Position numbers and translations under genes: made by a program
Shown: piece after piece, positions 55,653 through 63,550 of the stretch
Layout of the letters: each line of letters opens with the position of its first letter
Numbering within the stretch: the first letter of the stretch is position 1
The notes under the pieces: generated by a model
What the model saw: the letters and a program-made list of their open reading frames with translations, nothing else
The model's database searches: none
Told to the model about the DNA's origin: nothing
Assembly (NCBI RefSeq): GCF_008087625.1
Contig: NZ_CP042997.1
Coordinates: 1-64,000, forward strand
From: Aquisphaera giovannonii
GTDB lineage: Bacteria > Planctomycetota > Planctomycetia > Isosphaerales > Isosphaeraceae
DNA: 64,000 nt
Direction of reading: 5' to 3'

Positions 55653-57155
55653 ATGGCCACGACGACCGATTACCTGGCGCTCGACCTGGGCGCGGAGAGC
55701 GGGCGGGGGATGCTGGGCCGCTTCGACGGCGAGCGGATCGCGCTGGAGGAGGTCCACCGGTTCCCCAACCAGCCGGTGAAGCTGCTGGATACCCTGCACT
55801 GGGACCTCCCCCGGCTCTTCGACGACATGAAGGCGGCCATCCGCAAGGCCGCCACGCTGTCCCCCGGCGCGACGCTCGACGGCATCGGCGTGGACACCTG
55901 GGGCGTGGACTTCGGGCTCATCGGCCGGGGCGACACCCTGCTGGGCAACCCGGTGCACTACCGCGACGCCCGGACCGACGGCATGATGGACGCCGCCTTC
56001 GCCGCGGTATCCCGAGAGCGGATCTACGAGGTCACCGGCCTGCAATTCCTCCCCTTCAACACGATCTTCCAGCTCCTGGCCCTGCGACGGGCGAAGTCGC
56101 CGCTGCTCGACGTCGCCGAGACCCTGCTGATGATGCCCGACCTGTTCGGCTGGCTGCTCACCGGCCGCCGGGCCGGCGAGCGCACCGACGCCTCCACGAC
56201 CCAGCTCCTGGACCCCCGGACCGGCGCCTGGTCGGACGAGCTGTGCAAGGCCCTGGACCTGCCCCGCGCCATCCTCCCGGGCCTCATCGACCCGGGGACC
56301 GAGCTCGGCCCCCTGCTCCCCTCGATCGCCGAGGAGGCCGGCCTCTCGCGGCCCGTCGCCGTGATCGCGCCGGGGACGCACGACACGGCCAGCGCCGTGG
56401 CCGCGGTCCCCGCCTCATCATCGTCCTCATCCGCGCCACCCGACTGGTGCTACCTCAGCTCCGGCACCTGGTCCTTGCTCGGCGTCGAAGTTTCGCAACC
56501 GGTCATCAACGCCGAAACGATGCGGTATAATCTCACCAACGAGGGGGGCGTGGCGGGGACGACACGACTGCTCAAGAACATCATGGGACTGTGGCTCGTC
56601 CAGGAAAGCCGTCGGACCTGGGCACGCGCCGGGCGGGAAATGTCTTACGAGGAACTCACCGCCCGGGCCCAGGTTGCCCCCCCTTTTTCCGCGCTCGTCG
56701 ATCCGGACGACTCTTCCTTCCTCTCCCACGGCGACATGCCGTCCCGGCTGGCCGCCTACTGCAAGCGGACGAACCAGGTCCTCCCCTCCGACGAGGGGGC
56801 GATCGTCCGCTGCTGCCTGGAGAGCCTGGCCCTGAAGTACCGCTGGACGATCGAGCGGCTGGAGGGGATCCTCGGCACCACGATCCGGACGATCCACGTC
56901 GTCGGCGGCGGCAGCAAGAACGCCCTGCTCTGCCAGTTCACGGCCGACGCCTGCGGCCGGCCGGTCCACGCCGGCCCGGTCGAGGCCACGGCCATCGGGA
57001 ACATCCTGATGCAGGCCATCGGCCGCGGGAAGCTGGGCTCCATCCGCGACCTCCGCGCCGTGGTCGCCCGCTCCTTCCCGGCCGTCGTCTTCGAGCCCCG
57101 CGACACCGCCGCCTGGGACGACGCCGCCGGCCGCTTCGCCGCGCTAGTGAAGTAG
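55653..57155 (+). CDS. rhaB: Rhamnulokinase
   Basis: 500 aa. FGGY-family sugar kinase that phosphorylates L-rhamnulose. Features: DLGAESGRGMLGRFDG at the N-terminus (RhaB-type, where other FGGY kinases have the DxGTxS form), GVDTWGVDFGLIG (about 77-90), VHYRDARTDG, GTHDTASA, and YLSSGTWSLLGVE with the RhaB-typical NEGG shortly after. Length is normal. The start has GAGGGGAG 11 nt upstream. No rhaA or rhaD is next to it, so the catabolic genes are scattered. Together with the sulfatase it points to growth on rhamnose-rich sulfated polysaccharides such as ulvan or fucoidan-like material (inference). Confidence 0.92.
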   Translation: MATTTDYLALDLGAESGRGMLGRFDGERIALEEVHRFPNQPVKLLDTLHWDLPRLFDDMKAAIRKAATLSPGATLDGIGVDTWGVDFGLIGRGDTLLGNPVHYRDARTDGMMDAAFAAVSRERIYEVTGLQFLPFNTIFQLLALRRAKSPLLDVAETLLMMPDLFGWLLTGRRAGERTDASTTQLLDPRTGAWSDELCKALDLPRAILPGLIDPGTELGPLLPSIAEEAGLSRPVAVIAPGTHDTASAVAAVPASSSSSSAPPDWCYLSSGTWSLLGVEVSQPVINAETMRYNLTNEGGVAGTTRLLKNIMGLWLVQESRRTWARAGREMSYEELTARAQVAPPFSALVDPDDSSFLSHGDMPSRLAAYCKRTNQVLPSDEGAIVRCCLESLALKYRWTIERLEGILGTTIRTIHVVGGGSKNALLCQFTADACGRPVHAGPVEATAIGNILMQAIGRGKLGSIRDLRAVVARSFPAVVFEPRDTAAWDDAAGRFAALVK

Positions 57156-57187
57156 CCCCGCGCCTTGCTCCGGCGGGCCCCGCGCCG

Positions 57188-57802
57188 CTACGATCGCCTC
57201 GGGGCCGGCTCGCCGCAGGATCGGCAGACCGTGGCGCTCATGTGCAGCGGCTTGCCGCATCGCGAGCAGACGCGCAGGCCGGCCTCCATCTTGACGCCGG
57301 AGATGGGCGGCGGCGACAGGGGCGACGAGGGGAGCCCGGGTGCGGCGGCCGCCGCCGGCCGGGGGGCCGCCGGCCGCTCCCGGAAGCGCCTGGCCCACTC
57401 CTCCAGTTGCTCCAGGTCGTGGGCGTCCATGTCGGCGGTCCGCGGGCCTTCCGGGGAGGAGGCCCCGGCCCCGCCGCCCCTCGAGGACGGGCGGGAGGCC
57501 TCCCCGGCGCCCGCGGCGGCGTAGGCGGATTCGGGCACGGGGACGATCCGGCCGCAGTCCGGGCACTTGCCCGCCTCCGGCCGGTCCTGGGCGCGGACCT
57601 TGAGCCTCCGCCCGCAGGGGCAGGCGAAGCGGATGTACCCGTCGCCCGAGGCAGCGTCCCCCGCGGCATCCCCGGCGGCGGGGCCCGGGCCCGGGCTCCG
57701 GCGGATCCGGATCTTCGCCCCGCAGCGGTCGCACTTCAGCCGGTCCGAGGCGTCGGCGGGGATCTCCAGCACCTCGCCGCATCGGCACTTCACGCGAGCC
57801 AT
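57188..57802 (-). CDS. Triple zinc-ribbon protein
   Basis: 204 aa. Three small cysteine knots: CRC (6-8) with CDRC (24-27); CPC (61-63) with CPDC (80-83); and CSRC (179-182) with CRSC (193-196). Between the second and third is a Ser/Gly/Pro linker with a short helix DLEQLEEWARRFRERP (about 129-144). No enzyme motif. It begins 2 bp after the stop of larE on the same strand, so the pair is an operon. A link to metal or sulfur handling for LarE is possible but only from context. The same zinc-ribbon module occurs in several other proteins of the window. Confidence 0.78.
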   Translation of the reverse strand: MARVKCRCGEVLEIPADASDRLKCDRCGAKIRIRRSPGPGPAAGDAAGDAASGDGYIRFACPCGRRLKVRAQDRPEAGKCPDCGRIVPVPESAYAAAGAGEASRPSSRGGGAGASSPEGPRTADMDAHDLEQLEEWARRFRERPAAPRPAAAAAPGLPSSPLSPPPISGVKMEAGLRVCSRCGKPLHMSATVCRSCGEPAPRRS

Positions 57803-57804
57803 GC

Positions 57805-58731
57805 TCACCGCCCGTTGCCGTTGCCGTTCGCGTTGCCCTTGCCATTGGTCGGGGCGCCGGCCGACGGCCGCAGCGTCAGGCTGTCCGCGGAGATCAGGCC
57901 GTTCAGGCTGCCGGAGCGGAACCCTTCCAGGTCGAGCGTCACGAACTTGAATCCCAGCTCGCGGAAGGCCGGCACGAGCGCCTCGCGGACCTCCGGCCGG
58001 ACCAGGCCCGGCAGCTCCTCGACGGGCACCTCCACCCGGGCGAGGTCCCCGTTGTGGTAGCGGACGCGGAGCAGCCGCAGCCCGCGGGCGCGGAGCCACT
58101 GCTCGGCGCGGTCGATCATCCGGACGCGCTCCGGCGTGACCGCCTCGCCGTAGGCGATCCGGCTGGAGAGGCAGGGCGTCGCCGGCTTGTCCCAGGTCGG
58201 CAGGCCCCACGCCCTCGCCAGCGCCCGGACGTCCTCCTTGCCGAGCCCGCATTCCTGCAGCGGGTGGCGGACGTCGTTCTCGCCGGCGGCCCTCATGCCC
58301 GGGCGGTGGTCCCCCGCGTCGTCGGTGTTCGCCCCGGAGGCGATCACGTCCGCGCCCAGCTCCGCGAGCAGCCCCGACAGCCGGCCGTAGAGCTCGCTCT
58401 TGCAGAAGTAGCAGCGGTCGGGCGCGTTCTTCAGGTAGTCCGGGTTGGCGAACTCCTCGGTGCGGATGACCCGGTGGCGGATGCCGATCTTCCGGGCCAG
58501 CTCCTGCGCCTCCTCCAGCTCGCCGGAGGCCAGGCTGTCCGACACGGCCGTCACGGCGATCGCCGCGTCCCCGACCGCCTCGTACGCCGCCTGCGCGACG
58601 ACCGTGCTGTCGATCCCCCCGGAGTACGCCACCGCGACCCGGCCGTACCCCCTCAGGGCCTCGATCAGCGCATCGCGCTTCGCCGCCAGCGACGGCTCCG
58701 TCCCGGTCCAAGTGCTCAGGCCCTGGCTCAA
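57805..58731 (-). CDS. larE: LarE-like ATP-dependent sacrificial sulfur transferase
   Basis: 308 aa. PP-loop enzyme that adenylates a carboxylate and transfers sulfur during synthesis of the nickel-pincer cofactor of lactate racemase. Visible: PP-loop SGGIDST (37-43), CYFCKSELYG with Cys107 and Cys110, GANTDD (133-138), and PCLSSRIAYG with Cys187, equivalent to the sulfur-donating Cys of the single-Cys LarE type. Having three cysteines suggests the iron-sulfur-cluster type, which can act repeatedly. Start: a TTG at 58731 with GGGGAGG 7 nt upstream is far better than the ATG at 58761, which has no ribosome site. larA, larB and larC are not nearby. The tail is Asn/Gly-rich low complexity. Confidence 0.88.
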   Translation of the reverse strand: MSQGLSTWTGTEPSLAAKRDALIEALRGYGRVAVAYSGGIDSTVVAQAAYEAVGDAAIAVTAVSDSLASGELEEAQELARKIGIRHRVIRTEEFANPDYLKNAPDRCYFCKSELYGRLSGLLAELGADVIASGANTDDAGDHRPGMRAAGENDVRHPLQECGLGKEDVRALARAWGLPTWDKPATPCLSSRIAYGEAVTPERVRMIDRAEQWLRARGLRLLRVRYHNGDLARVEVPVEELPGLVRPEVREALVPAFRELGFKFVTLDLEGFRSGSLNGLISADSLTLRPSAGAPTNGKGNANGNGNGR

Positions 58732-59415
58732 CGCACACCTCCCCGGACCGACGCGACGCAACGCGGCGCGGGACCGACCGCGATCCCCGCCCCACCTCCA
58801 CCCCCCGATTGTAGGGCCACGCCCCCCCGCTCCTCAAGCCGCCGCGCCCCCGGCCGGGGAGATGGACGCCCCGGCTCGGCGGTCCGGCCCCCGCCTCGTG
58901 GGTTCGCTCGTCGCCCGTCGAGTTTCCGCCGTCTCGTCGCAAATGCTGGCCTGGCATGAGTTTGATCTGGGGAAAACTCCGCTTTGCCGTCGCGTCGAGG
59001 GGCGCGATTCGGCCCCTGGCTGGCTTGGCGGTCGGCGAGGGCTCGCGGGGGGCCGACGCGTCGAGCCCCCATCCCGCGGCCCCCATCGCCGGATGAAGTG
59101 GACGGTCCGTTCGCCAGGATTCGGTCCCCGGTCGTCATCGGGTCCCTCCGCGTCCCGGGTTCCCGAGGACGGACACGCGGTATCTCGCATCTTCTGACCA
59201 GTAAGATCCCCCACCGGGGGCCCCCGGTTTCACGGGCTCCGTAGAATATCCCGGCCGCGGCCCAGGTGGCCGGGACCGCGGCAACCCGGCGGTCCCCACG
59301 GCGCCATCGGGGCCGGGGGGGGGCGGGTAGGCTGCGGCCGTCCCCTCGTCCCGTCGCCATCCGTCGATCGGACTCGGCCTCCCCGCGTCCCGCGAAATGC
59401 CGCGAAGGGTGTCCC
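58732..59415. other. 684-bp divergent intergenic region
   Basis: Lies between larE and the nuclease-like gene. Frames here have no ribosome sites or recognisable motifs. Notable items: a perfect 16-bp palindrome ACCGGGGGCCCCCGGT at 59213-59228 and a TAGAAT at 59242-59247. Nothing else was seen. Confidence 0.4.
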
Positions 59416-60345
59416 GTGAATCCCATCCAGACCAACAAGTGGTACGGCAGCAAGACCCGGCCCTCCTGGGCGGGGCCGGTGACGATCAAGTTCGAGAGCG
59501 TCCAGCACCTCCATCACGGGCAGTTCTACCGGACGACGGAGGTGATCGGCATCATCGCCCCGGGGGCGACCTCGGGCCGCCCGTCGGCCCCGGAGCCGAT
59601 CAGCCCGCAGCGCGTGAGCACCGCCAAGAACGAGCCGGCGCGGTATCGGTACGACGAGGAGACCGGCGTGAACGCCTACAACACCGGCTCCGTGGACCAG
59701 GAGAAGGGCCACATCATGGCCCTGGAGCTGGGCGGGCCGGACATCCCCGAGAACATCGTCCCGCAGTGGGCCAAGTGGCAGGGCAGCGGCGAATGGCGTC
59801 GCATGGAGGTCGAGATCCACGACATGGCCGCCCAGGGCGACCCGTCGGACCCCAAGTCGCCCGGCTACCGGGTCATGTTCCACGCCCTGGTGCTGTACCC
59901 CGAGGGCCTCAAGGTCGAATGGGCCGGCCTGCGACGCGTCTGCACCCCCAGGGGCTTCAGGCTCGTCCTCACCAAGCTCGACAAGGTCTCCGGCAAGCCC
60001 CTCGGCGGCGCCGCGCTCACCTACGAGAAGGAGCAGGCCCAGAACGAGACCGACCAGATGCTCGCCCTCCGCGCCTTCGAACGCCTGGAGGGCGCGGACA
60101 TGGACTACGACGACGTCGTGAAGAAGGCCGAGAAGGGCAAGAGCAAGAGCGAGTTCGTCTCCACCGGCCAGAACCCCCTCTACGCCCCGCCGCCGATCAA
60201 GTCCAACGCGGCCCCCGTCGACTTCGGGGCCTACATGCAGCAGTGCGGGATCAAGTACAGCATCGACGCCAACAACGACATCGCCGACGAGTCCGACGAC
60301 GAGGACTACGACCCCAGCAAGGACAAGATGGAGATGGATACGTAG
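59416..60345 (+). CDS. DNA/RNA non-specific endonuclease-like protein (Endonuclea_NS_2 type)
   Basis: 309 aa. The central segment DQEKGHIMALELGG ... ENIVPQWAKWQ ... EWRRMEVEI (about residues 94-134) matches the beta-beta-alpha metal nuclease core in which a His (His99) follows Gly and an Asn (Asn113) binds the metal. No signal peptide or membrane helix is seen. The C-terminus is strongly acidic (DESDDEDYDPSKDK). The start is a GTG with AAGGG 6 nt upstream, which removes a meaningless Arg-rich extension. The match is by eye; the fold could have been reused for a non-nuclease role. No immunity-like gene is adjacent; the next gene is an unrelated SDR. Confidence 0.65.
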   Translation: MNPIQTNKWYGSKTRPSWAGPVTIKFESVQHLHHGQFYRTTEVIGIIAPGATSGRPSAPEPISPQRVSTAKNEPARYRYDEETGVNAYNTGSVDQEKGHIMALELGGPDIPENIVPQWAKWQGSGEWRRMEVEIHDMAAQGDPSDPKSPGYRVMFHALVLYPEGLKVEWAGLRRVCTPRGFRLVLTKLDKVSGKPLGGAALTYEKEQAQNETDQMLALRAFERLEGADMDYDDVVKKAEKGKSKSEFVSTGQNPLYAPPPIKSNAAPVDFGAYMQQCGIKYSIDANNDIADESDDEDYDPSKDKMEMDT

Positions 60346-60380
60346 ACGAATCGCGATGCGGTCACGCGAATGCCACTCTC

Positions 60381-60415
60381 GTGGGAGCCGGCTCCGCCCG
60401 GCGACCGGGCGAGCC
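60381..60415. repeat. REP-like repeat, family 2, copy D
   Basis: 35-bp unit GTGGGAGCCGGCTCC... ending GACCGGGCGAGCC, one base different near the end from the copy at 15566-15600. It is in the 340-bp gap between the nuclease-like and SDR genes. Confidence 0.75.
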
Positions 60416-60445
60416 TCGGCCGGCGGGATCCGGGCGAAGGCCGTT

Positions 60446-60634
60446 TTCTACCGCGGATGGCGCGGATACCACGGATGAGGGACGATCGAGGGGCCGGGCG
60501 CGGGCAGGGGCCGCGACCTCGCCGCAAGCCCTGCCGGCCGCCGAAGGCCGGGCCGCCGCGACGAGACCTCTACGCCATCCACTCCATCCCGATCCTGGAT
60601 TTCATCCGCGCCATCCGTGCCATCCGTGGTAGAA
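60446..60634. repeat. Inverted pair of GCGGATGG-type repeats
   Basis: Arms at 60446-60477 (TTCTACCGCGGATGGCGCGG...) and 60603-60634 are inverted imperfect copies of a 32-bp sequence made of CGGATGG-like steps, with 125 bp between. Repeats of this type are known to give spurious His/Pro/Arg-rich frames in annotations. No gene lies in the gap. Confidence 0.7.
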
Positions 60635-60685
60635 CCTCCACTTCGGGCACCGGCGCAGACACGTTGTGAACCCCGGGAGGTCGAC

Positions 60686-61399
60686 ATGAGTTCCGAGCGC
60701 AAGGTCGCCGTCATCACGGGCGCATCGCAGGGGATCGGCGCGGGGCTGGTCCAAGGGTTCCTCGATCGCGGCTATCGCGTGGTGGCCAATTCGCGGTCGA
60801 TCGAGCCCGTCGAGTCCGCGGACCGGCTCGCGGTCGGCGGCGACGTCGCCGATCCGGCCGTGGCGGAGCGGGTGATCGCCGACGCCGTGCGGGCGTTCGG
60901 CCGCGTGGACACGCTGGTCAACAACGCCGGGATCTTCATCTCCAAGCCGTTCACCGAGTACACCGAGGCCGACTTCGCCCGCAAGACGTCGGTGAACCTG
61001 GCCGGCTTCTTCTTCATCTCGCAGCAGGCCGTGCGGCAGATGTTGACGCAGGGCGGCGGGCACGTCGTGAACATCACGACGACGCTCGTGGGCCAACCGG
61101 TCAAGGGCGTCCCCTCCGCGCTAGCCTCCCTCACCAAGGGCGGCCTCGACGCCGTCACGCGGTCGCTGGCGATCGAGTACGCCGACAGGAACATCCGCGT
61201 GAACGCCGTGGCCCCGGGCGTGATCCGGACCCCGATGCACGGCCCCGAGGCCCTCGCCTCCCTGGCCGGACTCCACCCCGTGGGCCGGCTGGGCGAGATA
61301 CAGGAGATCGTCGACGCGGTCCTCTACCTGGAGGCCGCCACCTTCGTCACCGGCGAGACCCTCCACGTCGACGGCGGCGCCCACGCCGGGCACTGGTGA
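60686..61399 (+). CDS. Short-chain dehydrogenase/reductase-like protein lacking the catalytic Tyr
   Basis: 237 aa. Classical SDR fold: TGASQGIG (11-18) cofactor loop, NNAG (79-82), VNAVAPGVIRTPM near 195 and the C-terminal VDGGAHAG. The active-site helix reads ALASLTKGG: Lys151 is present but the Tyr four positions before it is Ala147, and the Ser position reads Thr in NITTTL. A subgroup of SDRs with this ASLTKGG motif exists in my recollection. It may catalyse a different reaction or act as a binding protein. Start supported by GGGAGG 5 nt before the ATG. No operon partner. Confidence 0.85.
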   Translation: MSSERKVAVITGASQGIGAGLVQGFLDRGYRVVANSRSIEPVESADRLAVGGDVADPAVAERVIADAVRAFGRVDTLVNNAGIFISKPFTEYTEADFARKTSVNLAGFFFISQQAVRQMLTQGGGHVVNITTTLVGQPVKGVPSALASLTKGGLDAVTRSLAIEYADRNIRVNAVAPGVIRTPMHGPEALASLAGLHPVGRLGEIQEIVDAVLYLEAATFVTGETLHVDGGAHAGHW

Positions 61400-61543
61400 G
61401 GTCGTCCTGGGCCGGCCGGGCCGACCGGGACGGACCGGGGCCCTCGCGACGAAGACCGCCGCCGCGGCCCGCGAAGGAGGGTGGCCCTGGCGGAGACGCG
61501 GAGCCCCGGCACTTCGAAGGGGACCGGGGCCCCCGCCGCGCGC

Positions 61544-63550
61544 TCACGCGTGCCGTCGCTTGTGCGAGACGCGCGTCGTCGTCGAAGTGTCCTTGGTCGT
61601 CGAGAGGGCCTGCACGGCCGTGCCGAGGGGGGCGTACGTGATGGTGGCCCGGCCCGACTTGCCCCCCGCCGCGGCCTGGATCACGGCCGTCCCCGTGCCG
61701 CTGGAGGGCGCGGTGTAGCGGCCGTACCGGTTGAGGGATCCGCGGCCGCTGACCTTCGTCCACGTGAAGCTCGGCTGGGTCGCCAGGGGCTGCGCGAACT
61801 GGTCGAGCGCGCTGGCGGCGAACTGCTGCCGGGCCCCGTCGGCCACGCTCGCCGTCGACGGCGAGACGACGACGCTGGTGAGTGTCTGATTGACGGTGAC
61901 GTTCACGGTGCTGGTCGCGGTCAGGCCGCCGGCATCGGTCGCCGTGACGCGGAACGTATAGGCCCCGGCGCGGTGGAAGGTGACGACCGCGTTCCGGGCC
62001 GCGTTGGTCCCGTTCGCGCTGAAGGTGGGGCTCCCCCCCGACGGCGAGGCGGTCGCCTGCCAGGTGTACTTCAGGTTCGACTCGCCGCCGTCGTCGGCGC
62101 CGAGCACGGACAGGCTCGCCGTGGTCCCGGTCACCGGGCTGGGCGATGCGGCGGCCGCCGTGGCGATCGTCGGCGCCTGATTCCCGGTCGTGCCGCCGTA
62201 GGTGAAGCGGTCGGCGGCGGTCACGGCGGAGGTGCCGTAGCCGAAGACCGGATTCTTGATGTTCCGGGCGTCGCTGGCCGTGACCCCCGATTGGACGCGA
62301 ACGTCCACCGTGCCCGTCCCCGCCGGCACGACCGCCGTGACGTGCGAGTCGTCGACCACCGTCACGCTCGTCGCGGCGACGCCGCCGAAGAGGACCGAGA
62401 GCCGCCCGGCGGCCCCGGAGAAGTTCAGGCCGGTGACGGTGACCGTCGCCCCCGCCGAGCCGGACGAGGCGCTCAGCCCGGTGACCACCGGCGTCGTGTC
62501 GACGACCTCGAAGTCGCTGAAGGTGAGGCTCTTCAGACCCCGCGTCGAGTCCTGGATGTCGGCGTCGCTCCAGGTCAGGGTGAAGTTGTTGCCGGCGTCG
62601 ACCGAGTAGCTGGCGCCGCTGGCGTAGAAGTTGCTGCCGTTGTCGGCGACGATCACGCCGTAGTCCTTCATGGCCTGGGCGACGACCTTGGACTGGGGGT
62701 TGAGCCCCGAGATGTCCACGTTCGCCTTGAGCCGCAGCCGCGCCCCCATCGGGGCCAGCACCGAGGCGTCGGTGCCGGTGTTGGCGACGTGCGAGGCCGG
62801 GTAGACGTACTTGTTGAGGATGGTGCTGTTCTGGAGCGTGATCCGGATCGCGTGATTGATGACGCCCTGCCCCCCCTGGCTCGCCGGCAGGGCCTCGTCG
62901 GGCCGGACCAGGCCCGGGAGGATCGCCAGGCCGGCGGCGTCGGCCGAGGTCCAGCCGAGGGGGCGGAAGGTGTCGGTCTTCATGTCCCAGACCGACTCCT
63001 GGGCCGCGTGCCAACGCCCGTCGGCGTTCTCGCCGGGGCGCGAGGCGTTGTAGAACTCGTAGGCGACGTCGTTGTCCACGTCCCAGACGATCAGGTGGGA
63101 GTCGCCGCGGTTGGCCAGGCCGGCGACCGGGCCGTTCTGGTTGTCGCCCTCGAGGACGGCGTTGGCGGGTATGGGGGCGTCCATCAAGTCGCTCTCGTCG
63201 GGGTATCCGTCGACCACGACGCGGACCTTCGGCTGGGAGTTGCCGTGGACGACGTTGAAGGGGATGCCGTAGAGGGGATTGCCGCCGCGGGAGTCCTGGC
63301 CGAAGTCGGGGTGGAAGCGGCCGTCGCCGTAGCGGCCGATGATGTTGTTGATGATCGCGGCGGAGTTGGAGGCGACCGGTGCGGCGGAGACGTTCTGGTT
63401 CCAGGCGTTGTCGGAGGGGAAGAGCTGCTGGCCCAGGAGGGTCAGGAGCTGGCGCGACTCCAGGGCGTCGACGCGGGGTAGAGCCCTGCGGCCGGTGGCG
63501 GGGCGGCCCGGCCGGGAGTGGGGGGAGGGGCGTCGGGTGGTGCTGGTCAT
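61544..63550 (-). CDS. LEPR-XLL-type surface protein with IPT and Ig/PKD-like domains
   Basis: 668 aa. The basic N-terminus leads to ALESRQLLTLL (about 29-39), a variant of the planctomycete LEPR-XLL export motif. A folded region of about 320 residues follows that I do not recognise by name (PSDNAWNQNVSAAPV, then YGIPFNVVHG near 92-101, NRGDSHLIVWD near 147-157 and HAIRITLQNS near 229-238). Next are an IPT/TIG-like domain (about 352-435), a PKD-like domain (about 448-550) and a Big_2-like domain (about 555-640). The tail is Thr-rich and ends in a basic cluster KRRHA. AGAGG precedes the ATG. Likely secreted or wall-attached, possibly binding or cleaving glycans, but no catalytic motif is visible. 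Confidence 0.82.
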   Translation of the reverse strand: MTSTTRRPSPHSRPGRPATGRRALPRVDALESRQLLTLLGQQLFPSDNAWNQNVSAAPVASNSAAIINNIIGRYGDGRFHPDFGQDSRGGNPLYGIPFNVVHGNSQPKVRVVVDGYPDESDLMDAPIPANAVLEGDNQNGPVAGLANRGDSHLIVWDVDNDVAYEFYNASRPGENADGRWHAAQESVWDMKTDTFRPLGWTSADAAGLAILPGLVRPDEALPASQGGQGVINHAIRITLQNSTILNKYVYPASHVANTGTDASVLAPMGARLRLKANVDISGLNPQSKVVAQAMKDYGVIVADNGSNFYASGASYSVDAGNNFTLTWSDADIQDSTRGLKSLTFSDFEVVDTTPVVTGLSASSGSAGATVTVTGLNFSGAAGRLSVLFGGVAATSVTVVDDSHVTAVVPAGTGTVDVRVQSGVTASDARNIKNPVFGYGTSAVTAADRFTYGGTTGNQAPTIATAAAASPSPVTGTTASLSVLGADDGGESNLKYTWQATASPSGGSPTFSANGTNAARNAVVTFHRAGAYTFRVTATDAGGLTATSTVNVTVNQTLTSVVVSPSTASVADGARQQFAASALDQFAQPLATQPSFTWTKVSGRGSLNRYGRYTAPSSGTGTAVIQAAAGGKSGRATITYAPLGTAVQALSTTKDTSTTTRVSHKRRHA

